In this document: piece after piece, positions 19,969 to 28,473 of the stretch
How the letters are laid out: every line of letters starts with the position of its first letter
Numbering within the stretch: the stretch's first letter is position 1
Assembly (NCBI RefSeq): GCF_000304475.1
Contig: NC_018945.1
Location: forward strand, 806,001-870,000
Reading direction: 5' to 3'
Origin: Kazachstania africana CBS 2517
Taxonomy: Eukaryota > Ascomycota > Saccharomycetes > Saccharomycetales > Saccharomycetaceae
Length of the DNA stretch: 64,000 nt
The notes under the pieces: generated by a model
Seen by the model: only the letters and a program-made list of their open reading frames with translations
What the model was told of the DNA's origin: nothing
The model's database searches: none
Made by a program: the position numbers and the translations under genes

Positions 19969-20123
19969 TTAGGGTTGGGGGGGTCGGTTCGTTTGCTATG
20001 CGGGGACGGCCCGGATATGTTAGGGTTGGGAGTCGAAGGACAGTTCAAGCCCTAAGTATTTTGCAGAGAACAAAGTGGCCCGGACAGCGTTAGGGTTTCC
20101 ATTTTCCGGGCCACATTACCCGG
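19969..20123. promoter_or_regulatory. Tbf1 site cluster with Reb1 site
   Basis: TTAGGG cores (Tbf1 type, each as TTAGGGTT) lie at 19969-19974, 20020-20025 and 20090-20095. A reverse-strand CCCTAA lies at 20050-20055. A perfect Reb1 site TTACCCGG lies at 20116-20123. Tbf1 and Reb1 are general regulatory factors with insulating activity. The combination resembles subtelomeric anti-silencing regions, but here it sits in an internal promoter. Confidence 0.65.
20075..20114. repeat. Hairpin with Tbf1 site in the loop
   Basis: GTGGCCCGG (20075-20083) and its perfect complement CCGGGCCAC (20106-20114) flank a 22-base loop that contains one TTAGGG core. The Reb1 site begins two bases further on. Confidence 0.65.
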
Positions 20124-20172
20124 TGGAAGGTTTTTGTGGCAATTGGCAAATTAAATTATATTATAGAACGCT

Positions 20173-22191
20173 CTAACTGGCGAAGTTGTAATTTTGTGAC
20201 ACGTCGATGTCCATTGCAGATGAATCGTTGACGATGTCATCTGACCAGCGCAGCTTCTTCTTTGGCGCTGCTGTTGCGAGAATCGCCGCGGTGACCGTCG
20301 GCGTTGGTGGTGTCATGGAGAAGCGACGAGTGTTGTTGTCTTGTGTCATGAAAATATTGGCAAATTCATCGAATGTTTCATCTACACTGGCAAGTTCTTG
20401 TAATATGGTGTCTACATTTTTTTCTTGCGTTATAAGACTTGCATGGAACTTGAAAAATCTTGTCATGGTATCGTTCGTCAACAATTTTTCCATGATCATT
20501 GACGAATTTATCAAGATCTCGTTTCTTGTCAATTCATTGAGATAGTTTAGTTTGTCCTGAAAGCGTGGTAGATGCATGGCTTCATCCCAGTTTTCTGATT
20601 CACGTAGTCGTGGTAGATCGATACTCTCGGAATTTTGGAAAATGGTATCGATTTCATCGTTTGAATCAAATTTAATTTCTAGTTGTTTAATATCATTTTG
20701 GATTTTTTGTTTTATCTCTTGGAAATATTCACTAGTGGTGTAATCCCAATTTATAATATCATCAATTTCAATTTCAATCAATTGTAAAAACCGTCTTTTC
20801 ACAAGCATTAATGATTTCATAGTTTTGAAATTACCACTATTTGCTAACACTTTATTTAAATTATTCCCAATGTCACTGATACTCATTTCAATCTTCTTCA
20901 CCGTTAAATTATATTTGGAAATTTCCATATTGACAATCTTATCTTCACGGGCTTTTAATTTATCAATTTCTTGTTTCTGTTCCGTGATTAATTTCAAATA
21001 GGATCCAACGTGTCGATTTAAACTAGTTTGATTTCTAATCACTTTGGTCTTGATTTCTTTGGCTCGATTCGCATACTTCAGTGTGTTTAACGTTTCATCA
21101 TAGTGTAAACTACTTGGTGACACACAAACTATCATAACAGTCTTGCAATTACCTCCCAATGAAAATTTTAATAACCTCGTTAGTTTCGAATCTCGATATG
21201 GGATATGACATGACTTCTTATTTATGCATAATGCGTTGATACAATTACCCAGCGCGAGTAACGATTTATTAATATTGGCACCTTCATACAACCGTATTCC
21301 ACGGTTCTTCGTCGTTATAGCACGTTCGCTACCGGCGAGATCGATGATAGACAATGTAGAATCAATCTGATTCGTACTGCCAATGTCATCAAAATTCTTT
21401 AAAACTTGTTTAACATGAATTTGCAAGACGGAATGAGACCTGGATGAGACTTCATTAGCTTCTGTCGGGGACGATGATCGGTTTAAATTACCGCGAATTA
21501 CCAAATCAATAACATCTTGAACATTTTCTGGTCTATGGTACGAAAGATTGGTCACGGATATCTTACTATTTTGATCTTCTCTAATGATAAGTTTTTTCGA
21601 CGGCGTCTCAGGTTTCAATAAATCTCTTATCGTCTCGTTATAAATCTCCAGATATGATAAACTTATTTCGATTTTGGATCTGTTACTATCTTGTAATAAA
21701 ATTTCTATCTTACCAAATAATTCGTTCATTGTTCTAAATATGATCCCTGGATCTTCAGACGTCCCATTTATTGTGTACGTCTTACCACAACCTGTAGCTC
21801 CATACGCAAAGACGGTCCCATTGAACCCATCAAGGACAGAATCCAGTAAAGGACGTGTAGTATCCTCGAAGATCTGCTCCTGCGTACTGTCATCATCAAA
21901 CAATTTATCGAAGATAAACTTCGTTTCGCTTCTTTTCTTGTTGAATTTCACATGTTTGTTAGCAATCGAGTTTAGTATATTTTCATTAATCATGTTCAAT
22001 GGATTTCTATCCTGTGGATCGAATATCAACATCTTGTCATCCAGACAATCTACAATTTTCCAAATCCCAGTAGGTTTCTTCATATTATTGATGTTATCAT
22101 AATCTATCAAATGCGGTCTTTCCGTGTCATTGAAAGGTCTAATCCTCACGGCAACTACGATAGACGATTGCTTCGATCCCGACGATGACAT
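20173..22191 (-). CDS. KIP3: Kinesin-8 motor
   Basis: Plus-end-directed kinesin that walks to microtubule tips and depolymerises them, acting in spindle positioning and length control. The motor domain (about 8-390) has VVAVRIRPF, the P-loop GATGCGKTYTI (about 132-142), NEVSSRSHSV (switch I) and LSIIDLAGSERA (switch II). The kinesin-8-type neck and coiled region (RAKEIKTKVIRNQTSLNRHVGSYL, shown in part) follow. A helical tail extends to about 600. The basic Ser/Thr/Ala end is shorter than in S. cerevisiae: 672 residues against 805. Loop 2 is also shorter. The ATG at 22191 puts MSSSGSKQSSIVVAV just before the motor, matching the family. Its position next to CLG1 is conserved. Confidence 0.96.
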   Translation of the reverse strand: MSSSGSKQSSIVVAVRIRPFNDTERPHLIDYDNINNMKKPTGIWKIVDCLDDKMLIFDPQDRNPLNMINENILNSIANKHVKFNKKRSETKFIFDKLFDDDSTQEQIFEDTTRPLLDSVLDGFNGTVFAYGATGCGKTYTINGTSEDPGIIFRTMNELFGKIEILLQDSNRSKIEISLSYLEIYNETIRDLLKPETPSKKLIIREDQNSKISVTNLSYHRPENVQDVIDLVIRGNLNRSSSPTEANEVSSRSHSVLQIHVKQVLKNFDDIGSTNQIDSTLSIIDLAGSERAITTKNRGIRLYEGANINKSLLALGNCINALCINKKSCHIPYRDSKLTRLLKFSLGGNCKTVMIVCVSPSSLHYDETLNTLKYANRAKEIKTKVIRNQTSLNRHVGSYLKLITEQKQEIDKLKAREDKIVNMEISKYNLTVKKIEMSISDIGNNLNKVLANSGNFKTMKSLMLVKRRFLQLIEIEIDDIINWDYTTSEYFQEIKQKIQNDIKQLEIKFDSNDEIDTIFQNSESIDLPRLRESENWDEAMHLPRFQDKLNYLNELTRNEILINSSMIMEKLLTNDTMTRFFKFHASLITQEKNVDTILQELASVDETFDEFANIFMTQDNNTRRFSMTPPTPTVTAAILATAAPKKKLRWSDDIVNDSSAMDIDVSQNYNFAS

Positions 22192-23400
22192 TGGTCCAAC
22201 TTCTGTCAGTAACTTTCTCTCTATACTCTTCTGCTATGGTACTGATTTGTATAATACGCGTTACATCGGCAATTTTGATCTGTCGATGTAAACAGAGAGA
22301 AGAGCTCAAGTGTGCAAGTTGAGAGGTTCCACTGCGGTGTGAAAGGCTGTGGGAGACGTATGGAAGCCAATCAGTGTGGGATGATGGGCTCTGTGGAGAG
22401 AAGACTGGAGGGAGAGGCCAGGTGATGCTGGCGATCAAGTCCTGGGCAGGGCATCGAGCCGTGAGTCGGTCAGGTAATCGCTGATGCGTTGCATTTATGG
22501 TGTTTACAAAGTGTGCGGTTGTAATACTGACTGGTACCACCTGTTATTATCGTACCCAATGGTGTTGCTTACTGTTGTCGTGATGCTTACTGTTGCGAGG
22601 AGGATTATTTTGGTTATGGTAACCTTTATGCAAGTGCAGGACCCCTCACAAAGCACGAGCGCCAAAGTCCAGCTAAGTGATGATCTGCTTATAGTTCTCA
22701 CATTATTGAGAACACTCACAGTAATATCAAACATAAGGTACCGTGGTAATGAGTCTAGACACTATGTCACTCCAGCAAGACATACAGTCCCTCGACGGTT
22801 CCAAGCACTCTGTATTATGTACCTTTTGAAAAGACTCCCATTCAAATGGGGAAAGCAAGATTCTGTATATAACAACGGACGACGAATCAATGCAGTTCTA
22901 TAAATCTTCAGATCTGTGCAAGATTTCGCTCTCGACGCTTCACTCTGTGAGTTGAATAACCACAAAGCATAGGCCATGTTTCACGATCATGTCTCATACA
23001 CTATGCAGCACGAGGTGCAAGCTGGATCCACACTTCACTGCCATTCCAGTGCGATAACATGGTCTCCTAGTCGCCTGCCCTCGCGTTGATTGAATCACGC
23101 AAAGTATGCAAACTACGCAGTCCCAGCCTCATAGCCACCCCGTTCAATGCCCTGCTCCGACAGGTGCCACTCCAGTCAATATCGTCTGGTTGCCTCTCGT
23201 CGATAAATCCTGGCATTAGTTTTAAATTTAGTGGCATCACGTGACATCTCGTCAGGGTAATCATGTTTAATTTTTTCTGACTTATTTACAATTGGCTCAA
23301 ATTAGAAATATATAATCTGATCAGATACGAAAAACAAATATTTTCTCATCTTATGTTCGATGCATATATGGAAGACAGTTGAAAGACCCTTTGACTCGAG
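22192..23400. promoter_or_regulatory. Long divergent intergenic region KIP3/MDM34
   Basis: 1.2 kb between divergent genes, noticeably richer in G and C than its surroundings from about 22280 to 23250. The longest frame (22484-22903, 139 codons) lacks any recognisable domain and is overlapped by an opposite-strand frame. A CACGTG E-box in the context ATCACGTGAC (about 23237-23246) is a good Cbf1 site and likely belongs to the MDM34 promoter. No tRNA or known RNA gene was found. Confidence 0.5.
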
Positions 23401-24663
23401 ATGTCGTTTATATTTAGCAATGATATGTTTGATGATATGGAATTTAATGAAAAGATAAAGCGTAAATTGAATTTGTCTTTAAATAAATCTTTTAAGGATG
23501 ACAATAAAAACAACAATAATAATATTCAAGATAATAATTTAACCGATGTTTCTTCTGAAGAATTTGACTTTCTTTCGAGTGGTATAACGGTAACAGATAT
23601 CAAATTCAATCAAGTCCCGAGTTTTAAAATACTGGATCTGGATATCACTACGAAGCCACGATCTTTAATTAAGGGTATCTGTAAAATATCAATACGTGAT
23701 GCATTAATCGAGCTTTCCACCATAATAGAATCAAATTTGTTGTATCTTAACGTGGCAAAGAATGAAAATTTGCCTGATTTTATCAAACCTACTTTAATTG
23801 AAAATAATTCATTTAAGATTCCAATAAAATTGGTTTTCCAAGATATTAAATTGGATTCGATTTGTAATTTTTTCATTCAAGACCATGGTGTTAGTATTTC
23901 TTTCAATGATATCTCTATCGATTTCCAATTTAATTGTTCTATCAAGATTTTACAGAAAATGATTGAAAAAAATTTGAAAAATTCAATTCAATCAGTATTT
24001 AAAGACATTTTACCAAGTGTAATCTTTAATATGTCTCAAAATTGGTTTAATAAGAACCATGATCAGAAATTAAATCACTTAAAAAATACGTCAAAGAATG
24101 CTGCACGTAAGATAATATTGGATGATAGCGACTTAAATCCATTAAATCTTTTAAAATTATCCACAATTGTTATATCGAGAAACTCATTATCTCTGACAGA
24201 TAAAGGTTCTATCAAGAATTGTCTAGAACGTTCGAATTTGTACAGATTCATCTCACAATTACCTTCACTGTCAAATGATACATCATCAATGGAAAGAACA
24301 AACATGTTACCATCAAAATGTCTAGACAATGTAAACTTAACAGAAATAATTAATATTCAAAATAAGTTGTATGAAAGAAGTGAAACGACAAAACCAAAGA
24401 GACGTAGAGTTAGACTAAATCGTAAGAAGAAAACAACAGAATCAAAGCATAGTGAAACGACAAAACCAATTATAACTATGACTCAAGAACATCCAATGAA
24501 GATTGTACCCACAAGACGTATAAGTTTCGTAGGTATCAACAAGGACGATAACAAAACCCACTACAACAATAATAATATTCAGAATTTTTACAATAATTGG
24601 AAATGGAATAGTAATTATCATTTCCAATTACCTCCACCTCCCCCATACACAACAATTATATAA
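23401..24663 (+). CDS. MDM34: ERMES subunit Mdm34
   Basis: Outer-mitochondrial-membrane component of the ER-mitochondria encounter structure, transferring lipids with Mmm1, Mdm12 and Mdm10. The start MSFIFSNDMFDDMEFNEKIK (part) matches the family MSFxFN...FNExxxxKL start. Residues about 1-200 form a divergent SMP lipid-binding domain (FKIPIKLVFQDIKLDS, ILPSVIFNMSQNWF). The C-terminal half is Asn/Lys-rich with an Arg/Lys cluster (KPKRRRVRLNRKKK near residue 330) and ends in a polyproline PPPPPY motif of PY type, which in S. cerevisiae Mdm34 binds Rsp5. It has 420 residues against 459. It is convergent with FRA2, with only 8 bases between stop codons. Identity is supported by position. Confidence 0.9.
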   Translation: MSFIFSNDMFDDMEFNEKIKRKLNLSLNKSFKDDNKNNNNNIQDNNLTDVSSEEFDFLSSGITVTDIKFNQVPSFKILDLDITTKPRSLIKGICKISIRDALIELSTIIESNLLYLNVAKNENLPDFIKPTLIENNSFKIPIKLVFQDIKLDSICNFFIQDHGVSISFNDISIDFQFNCSIKILQKMIEKNLKNSIQSVFKDILPSVIFNMSQNWFNKNHDQKLNHLKNTSKNAARKIILDDSDLNPLNLLKLSTIVISRNSLSLTDKGSIKNCLERSNLYRFISQLPSLSNDTSSMERTNMLPSKCLDNVNLTEIINIQNKLYERSETTKPKRRRVRLNRKKKTTESKHSETTKPIITMTQEHPMKIVPTRRISFVGINKDDNKTHYNNNNIQNFYNNWKWNSNYHFQLPPPPPYTTII

Positions 24664-24671
24664 ATATAACC

Positions 24672-24932
24672 TTATACAACAATCTTTGACCACTCCTTTT
24701 CCGTGTAACATTTACAACTAAAAGCATGAATGCTCGTCATTTCCTCACGTATACAATTGTTCACAATTCTACTTCTCTGTATCTTATTCTTACCTTCGAA
24801 TACATCGCTTACAACTACGACGTCAAACGATTTACCGCATCCATACGACAAATCCGTCACTATAATGTTATACACATTCGATATACTACTATTGATCTTT
24901 GATCTAATCTCTTCCTCAGTAACCATAATCAT
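24672..24932 (-). CDS. FRA2: BolA-like iron regulator Fra2/Bol2
   Basis: Cytosolic BolA protein that, with Grx3/4 and Fra1, binds a [2Fe-2S] cluster and inactivates the iron regulator Aft1 when iron is sufficient. The BolA fold covers almost the whole 86 residues. YNIIVTDLSYGCGKSFDVVV (about residues 20-40) and the ligand region IHAFSCKCYTEKEWSKIVV at the C-terminus are nearly identical to the S. cerevisiae protein. The longest frame starts at GTG (24938); I chose the first ATG (24932), giving MIMVTEEEI. The next ATG (24926), giving MVTEEEI, fits the family start MPVTEQGL equally well. Its promoter is the short gap up to the end of COQ6. Confidence 0.96.
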   Translation of the reverse strand: MIMVTEEEIRSKINSSISNVYNIIVTDLSYGCGKSFDVVVVSDVFEGKNKIQRSRIVNNCIREEMTSIHAFSCKCYTEKEWSKIVV

Positions 24933-25100
24933 ACACACCTGTCAAGCGACTTCCCAGTTCATCTTACTAATTAATAATCATCTGTACACTCAGCTTATAT
25001 AAGAAAAATTTCGATGAGCTTGTCATTTTTTCTACTTTGCAATCGAGCCGTTGTTTTTTCTTTTCGCCGGGTTATATAGTAAAAGTACTTATGTAAAAAA

Positions 25101-26552
25101 CTATTTACACATCTCTTCACCGCCCGTCAGCGTATCGATAACTAGGTTCTTGACGGGTTCTATCTTGTCAGTTAAGGTTAATCCTAGACTTCTCATGGCT
25201 ACGATGGGTTTTGAGTCTGTTTGGTACAATTTATGTAACTTATCAGCTAGTCCTAACCTGACATTGTTGAAAGGGTAGCATTCAGCCCAATATGGTTCCA
25301 ATGCTAATTCCGATCCAATATCGAGACCCCTTAATGTAGCTTTTTCAAGTGCTTTTGTCAATTCTTCCACATCGTGTTGTCCCATATTCAAACCTTGGCC
25401 GGCTAATGGATGAGTAGTATGAGCAGCATCACCTACCAATGCAATTCTATCTGTGACATATTTGTCAACGTGACTGAACTTGAATGGGAATCTTGCTACG
25501 GAGCCCTTTACGACATCAACAACTTGTGGTGGAAAAATTTCATCAATTAATGAATCATCCTTTAAGTTATCCCAAGTTTCATTGATTCTAAAATTGATGT
25601 CATCTATTAGTTCATCTGACTTCATAGTGTTATTTTTTATAGCATTGAAATAATACTCTAAGTCTGCATCGCTCAATACAAATGCAGCGTTTATCAGACT
25701 AGCAAAAACTTTTGTATCCATATTGACAAACATCTCTGATAATGTGTTGCCCTTGGTACTCCAGACTAAAGATGCGTTGTTGTCAGGTAATGGTAAATGT
25801 GCTACGGGTCCCCATTTTAAAAACCTTTGCCAGCCATTGATTTTAAATATGGGAGGCCCGTTCAATTTCAAAGTGGCGACAGTGCCAAATGTGTTATATT
25901 TCCAACCTTCAGTGTTTAATTTGGAAAATTTCTTAACTGGCGAATTGGCCCCATCACATCCAATTAACAATCTTGTTTTGTAGGTCTCCCCATTTGATAG
26001 TTTCACTAGGGGCCATGACGTAGGATCTTCAGGATTTGAATATGAGATATTCTCTACTTTGACATTTTCCTTCATTTCAAAATCTTCTTCCTTTAAGTTC
26101 AATTCTTTGAGATGTTTCAATAATGAGGATTGAATATTCATTATTTCTACCATATATAGCATTGATTCTTTATTCAGTGACATATGTGCCTTAGATATAC
26201 CATCGGTAATGTAGCATCCATCGTAAGGTTGAATTCTATTTTCGAGCAATTTCACATTCAGTGTATTGGTGATGAAATTCAGAGATTTTGGAGTTATTGA
26301 AACGACTCTATTATGATACTCGGTTGGTGGGTTTGAGTAAAAAGGAAGGACATTCTCGGTAAGCTTTGCTGAATCTACCAGAGTTGTCTTTAATTTTGCT
26401 AGATGAGACGAATTCTTTATTGCAGTAGCCAATGTAAGACCAGCTGGGCCCCCACCAACGATTAAAATATCAGTTAATTTAGGGATTGTCACTTCATCCG
26501 CCGTGGTAGCAAAAGTTCTGACCAATTGCCTCGAGAAACTTATCTTTAGCAT
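25101..26552 (-). CDS. COQ6: Flavin monooxygenase of ubiquinone biosynthesis
   Basis: Matrix-side, FAD-dependent hydroxylase (C5 hydroxylation) of the coenzyme Q synthome. The N-terminus (MLKISFSRQLVRTFAT) looks like a mitochondrial presequence. FAD-binding motifs are present: the dinucleotide fold ILIVGGGPAGLTLA (about 30-43), the DG-type motif IGCDGANSPVKKF (about 198-210) and the GD motif VALVGDAAHTTHPLAGQGLNMG (part, about 373-394). The 483 residues compare with 479 in S. cerevisiae. The ATG at 26552 is the first and is suitable. It is YGR255W in S. cerevisiae, not a neighbour of FRA2 or TRX3, so it marks a rearrangement junction. Confidence 0.97.
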   Translation of the reverse strand: MLKISFSRQLVRTFATTADEVTIPKLTDILIVGGGPAGLTLATAIKNSSHLAKLKTTLVDSAKLTENVLPFYSNPPTEYHNRVVSITPKSLNFITNTLNVKLLENRIQPYDGCYITDGISKAHMSLNKESMLYMVEIMNIQSSLLKHLKELNLKEEDFEMKENVKVENISYSNPEDPTSWPLVKLSNGETYKTRLLIGCDGANSPVKKFSKLNTEGWKYNTFGTVATLKLNGPPIFKINGWQRFLKWGPVAHLPLPDNNASLVWSTKGNTLSEMFVNMDTKVFASLINAAFVLSDADLEYYFNAIKNNTMKSDELIDDINFRINETWDNLKDDSLIDEIFPPQVVDVVKGSVARFPFKFSHVDKYVTDRIALVGDAAHTTHPLAGQGLNMGQHDVEELTKALEKATLRGLDIGSELALEPYWAECYPFNNVRLGLADKLHKLYQTDSKPIVAMRSLGLTLTDKIEPVKNLVIDTLTGGEEMCK

Positions 26553-27062
26553 AATCGCTATTTAAAGGTCAAATTTAATTACCAGTTGAATGACTCCAGC
26601 GTGAGTAGAGATCTCAATTGACAGTTCTTTAATGTTGTACTCTCTCCCGATCCTTGATGGGTATGCCAATTCTCCGAGATTTCTTTTAACATGCATCTCA
26701 TGTTGAAAAATTGATGGATGTTGCATACACCATAAAATTCAAGCTGCAGTAGCAGTACGAACAATTAAACAGCTGAAGATGAAATGTCTTGTGCATTCAG
26801 TGTGAGTAATATCAGATCTCAGCTTCCAAACCCAGTTTTCTACGTATTTTCACTGCCATTGTAGCATCTTTTAGCGCTGTCGAGGAAGAACTAGCAGTAG
26901 AATAACAATACCCACGGCACAACTGTTATGACTAACAATGCAAAGGGAAGTGGACACTTGGATGTCTGGGAACTTACCTTAGGAAGTCTGGTTTACGAGT
27001 TGGACATCGTAAAAAGGCCGTAGCTTGATATTTCGTTAGAAGTATATAGAAAGATACGATAA
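26553..27062. promoter_or_regulatory. COQ6 promoter / TRX3 3' region, synteny junction
   Basis: 510 bp between TRX3 and COQ6 (both minus strand). Moderately GC-mixed sequence with no clear site, tRNA or repeat. It separates genes that are unlinked in S. cerevisiae, so a rearrangement breakpoint lies here or nearby. Confidence 0.4.
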
Positions 27063-27446
27063 TTATTTAAATTCGTCAATATTCTCTAGTAGCTTCATTG
27101 TGTTTGCACCGATAACTTTATCTAAAGTCTTCCCATCTTTTAAGAACAGAAAACTGGGCATTGCAGTGATCTTACAGGATTGAGCTAGTTCCATCGATTC
27201 ATCAACGTCAACTTTGTAAAAATTGACTGTTGGGTTCTCCTGGATCAATTTCGTCATCAATGGGATCATGGCTTTGCACGGTTGACACCAAGTTGCGTAA
27301 AAGTCCACTACGGACAATTTATCACTGGAAGTTTTTACAATATCGTTAAATTCTTTTACGGTTTTCAATTTGGGGATCGTAGCATAGCTTGATTGAAAAC
27401 GACGTGCCCCAACCCTCCAGGTTACTCTAGTACCTACTCTGTTCAT
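27063..27446 (-). CDS. TRX3: Mitochondrial thioredoxin
   Basis: Small dithiol oxidoreductase of the mitochondrial matrix, reduced by Trr2. The 127 residues equal the S. cerevisiae length. The first 25 residues are Arg-rich (MNRVGTRVTWRVGARRFQSS), a typical presequence. The thioredoxin fold follows: VVDFYATWCQPCKAMIPLMT, then FYKVDVDES, the cis-Pro segment TAMPSFLFLKDG and VIGAN. The active site is WCQPC where the family has WCGPC, so the first spacer residue is Gln instead of Gly. Both cysteines, the preceding Trp and the cis-Pro are kept, so activity is expected with a possibly shifted redox potential. It is next to AHC2, as in S. cerevisiae. Confidence 0.96.
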   Translation of the reverse strand: MNRVGTRVTWRVGARRFQSSYATIPKLKTVKEFNDIVKTSSDKLSVVDFYATWCQPCKAMIPLMTKLIQENPTVNFYKVDVDESMELAQSCKITAMPSFLFLKDGKTLDKVIGANTMKLLENIDEFK

Positions 27447-27717
27447 ATTTGTGGCTAGTGCTTTTACTGAGATTCCTTTAAAGATGATTTCTCATTCGGC
27501 ACCTTAATTTTTATATTTCTGTCATCACATAATATAATTTGAATTAGTCATGGGAAAAATATTATTATGACTCTAATAAATTATATGCATATATATACAC
27601 TTCGCTCTAAACTATATAACGAGGTGGTGCGGTTGGGTGGTTCATAACTAATCACTATCTACAACTAACCAGGTTAGGCTTCAAAAGGAGGAATATAAGA
27701 AAAAAAAACTTTCTTTC

Positions 27718-28101
27718 CTACAACAATAACCCTTCTGTGTACATCGCCAACAGCTGGTCATTTGCAGAGACGTATTCCAGTACGTCAATACCATATTTCG
27801 TCCAGTCGATATCGATGTCGGTGCTAAACTTACTCGACCGTCTTTGCTGGCCTTCCAAAGTGAATATTTCTCTTAGCAGAGGTTTCAAATTGGTCAAGAC
27901 ATCGATGAATTCTTGGTAATTCTTAGTCTTTTCAACTTGGGAGTACAACACTTGCAGTTGTTTGTAAAAATAGCGTTGTTCTGTTAATTTTCTTTGTAAA
28001 TGAGATTTTTCATGTTTCAATAGCGCATAATCTAGGTTCTCGTCTATGCTCTTATCTTGAAACTCCTTCACTGAATCGTGAACAGGTGTTGGTGTAATCA
28101 T
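27718..28101 (-). CDS. AHC2: ADA histone acetyltransferase complex subunit Ahc2
   Basis: Subunit specific to the ADA form of the Gcn5 acetyltransferase complex, linking Ahc1 to the core. The 127-residue product (128 in S. cerevisiae) begins MITPTPVHDSVKEF and is helical throughout, with likely coiled-coil stretches (KHEKSHLQRKLTEQRYFYKQL, shown in part, about 27-50) and a conserved C-terminal DWTKYGIDVLEYVSANDQLLAMYTEG (part). The open frame extends 10 codons further to a TTG at 28131, but the ATG at 28101 is the first real start and matches the family length. Identity rests mainly on position between SRB8 and TRX3, with plausible sequence character. Confidence 0.88.
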   Translation of the reverse strand: MITPTPVHDSVKEFQDKSIDENLDYALLKHEKSHLQRKLTEQRYFYKQLQVLYSQVEKTKNYQEFIDVLTNLKPLLREIFTLEGQQRRSSKFSTDIDIDWTKYGIDVLEYVSANDQLLAMYTEGLLL

Positions 28102-28473
28102 TCCATCTACTTCTGAATATAATAAACACAAAGAGATATGCTAAAAATTTTGAAAGATTTCCGCTTTGATAATAACCTCAATATTTTCGTTCTTAAAGAA
28201 GAAAACAAACCGCTTATCAATTTTAATAGACTCTCAATCAGTATACAACCAACATCGAAGTACCGTTTCTACTGAAGAAAAGGTAAACAGTGTATCCACT
28301 AACTTCAACTAAAATTTGATTGTTTTTGTTTTGCCACCCAAAGGGAGAAAGGAAAAGGTTCGTGTAAACAAAAAAAAATCAAAAAAAAAAAAAAAATTCA
28401 GCCGTTGCTTAGACCGGGTGATGAGAACGGGAAAACTAGTTGTAATCATATTATTGGATTACTATGGCTGGTA
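28102..28473. promoter_or_regulatory. AHC2 promoter with poly(dA) tract
   Basis: 372 bp between SRB8 (stop at 28474) and AHC2. A16 tract at 28381-28396 with further A-runs just before it (28371-28378) is a likely nucleosome-excluding element close to the SRB8 3' end. No other feature. Confidence 0.5.

Larger units (their letters stand above)
19458..20172. promoter_or_regulatory. CLG1 promoter / KIP3 3' region
   Basis: 715 bp between minus-strand KIP3 and CLG1. It contains A-rich tracts near CLG1, a long AT palindrome (19723-19754), four Tbf1-type TTAGGG sites with a Reb1 site (19969-20123), and a hairpin with 9-bp arms (20075-20114). A 15-bp direct repeat (TTAAATTATATTATA) occurs at 19721 and 20151. 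No coding gene is seen. Confidence 0.5.

Noticed and set aside
22484..22903. 139-codon + strand frame between KIP3 and MDM34
   Set aside because: No recognisable domain, odd composition, overlapped by an antisense frame, and lying in GC-richer DNA where chance frames are longer. Not called as a gene.
23230..23400. Possible point centromere (ATCACGTG CDEI followed by AT-rich DNA)
   Set aside because: No CDEIII core (TTCCGAA) follows at the right distance and the AT-rich stretch is not pure enough. More likely a Cbf1 promoter site.
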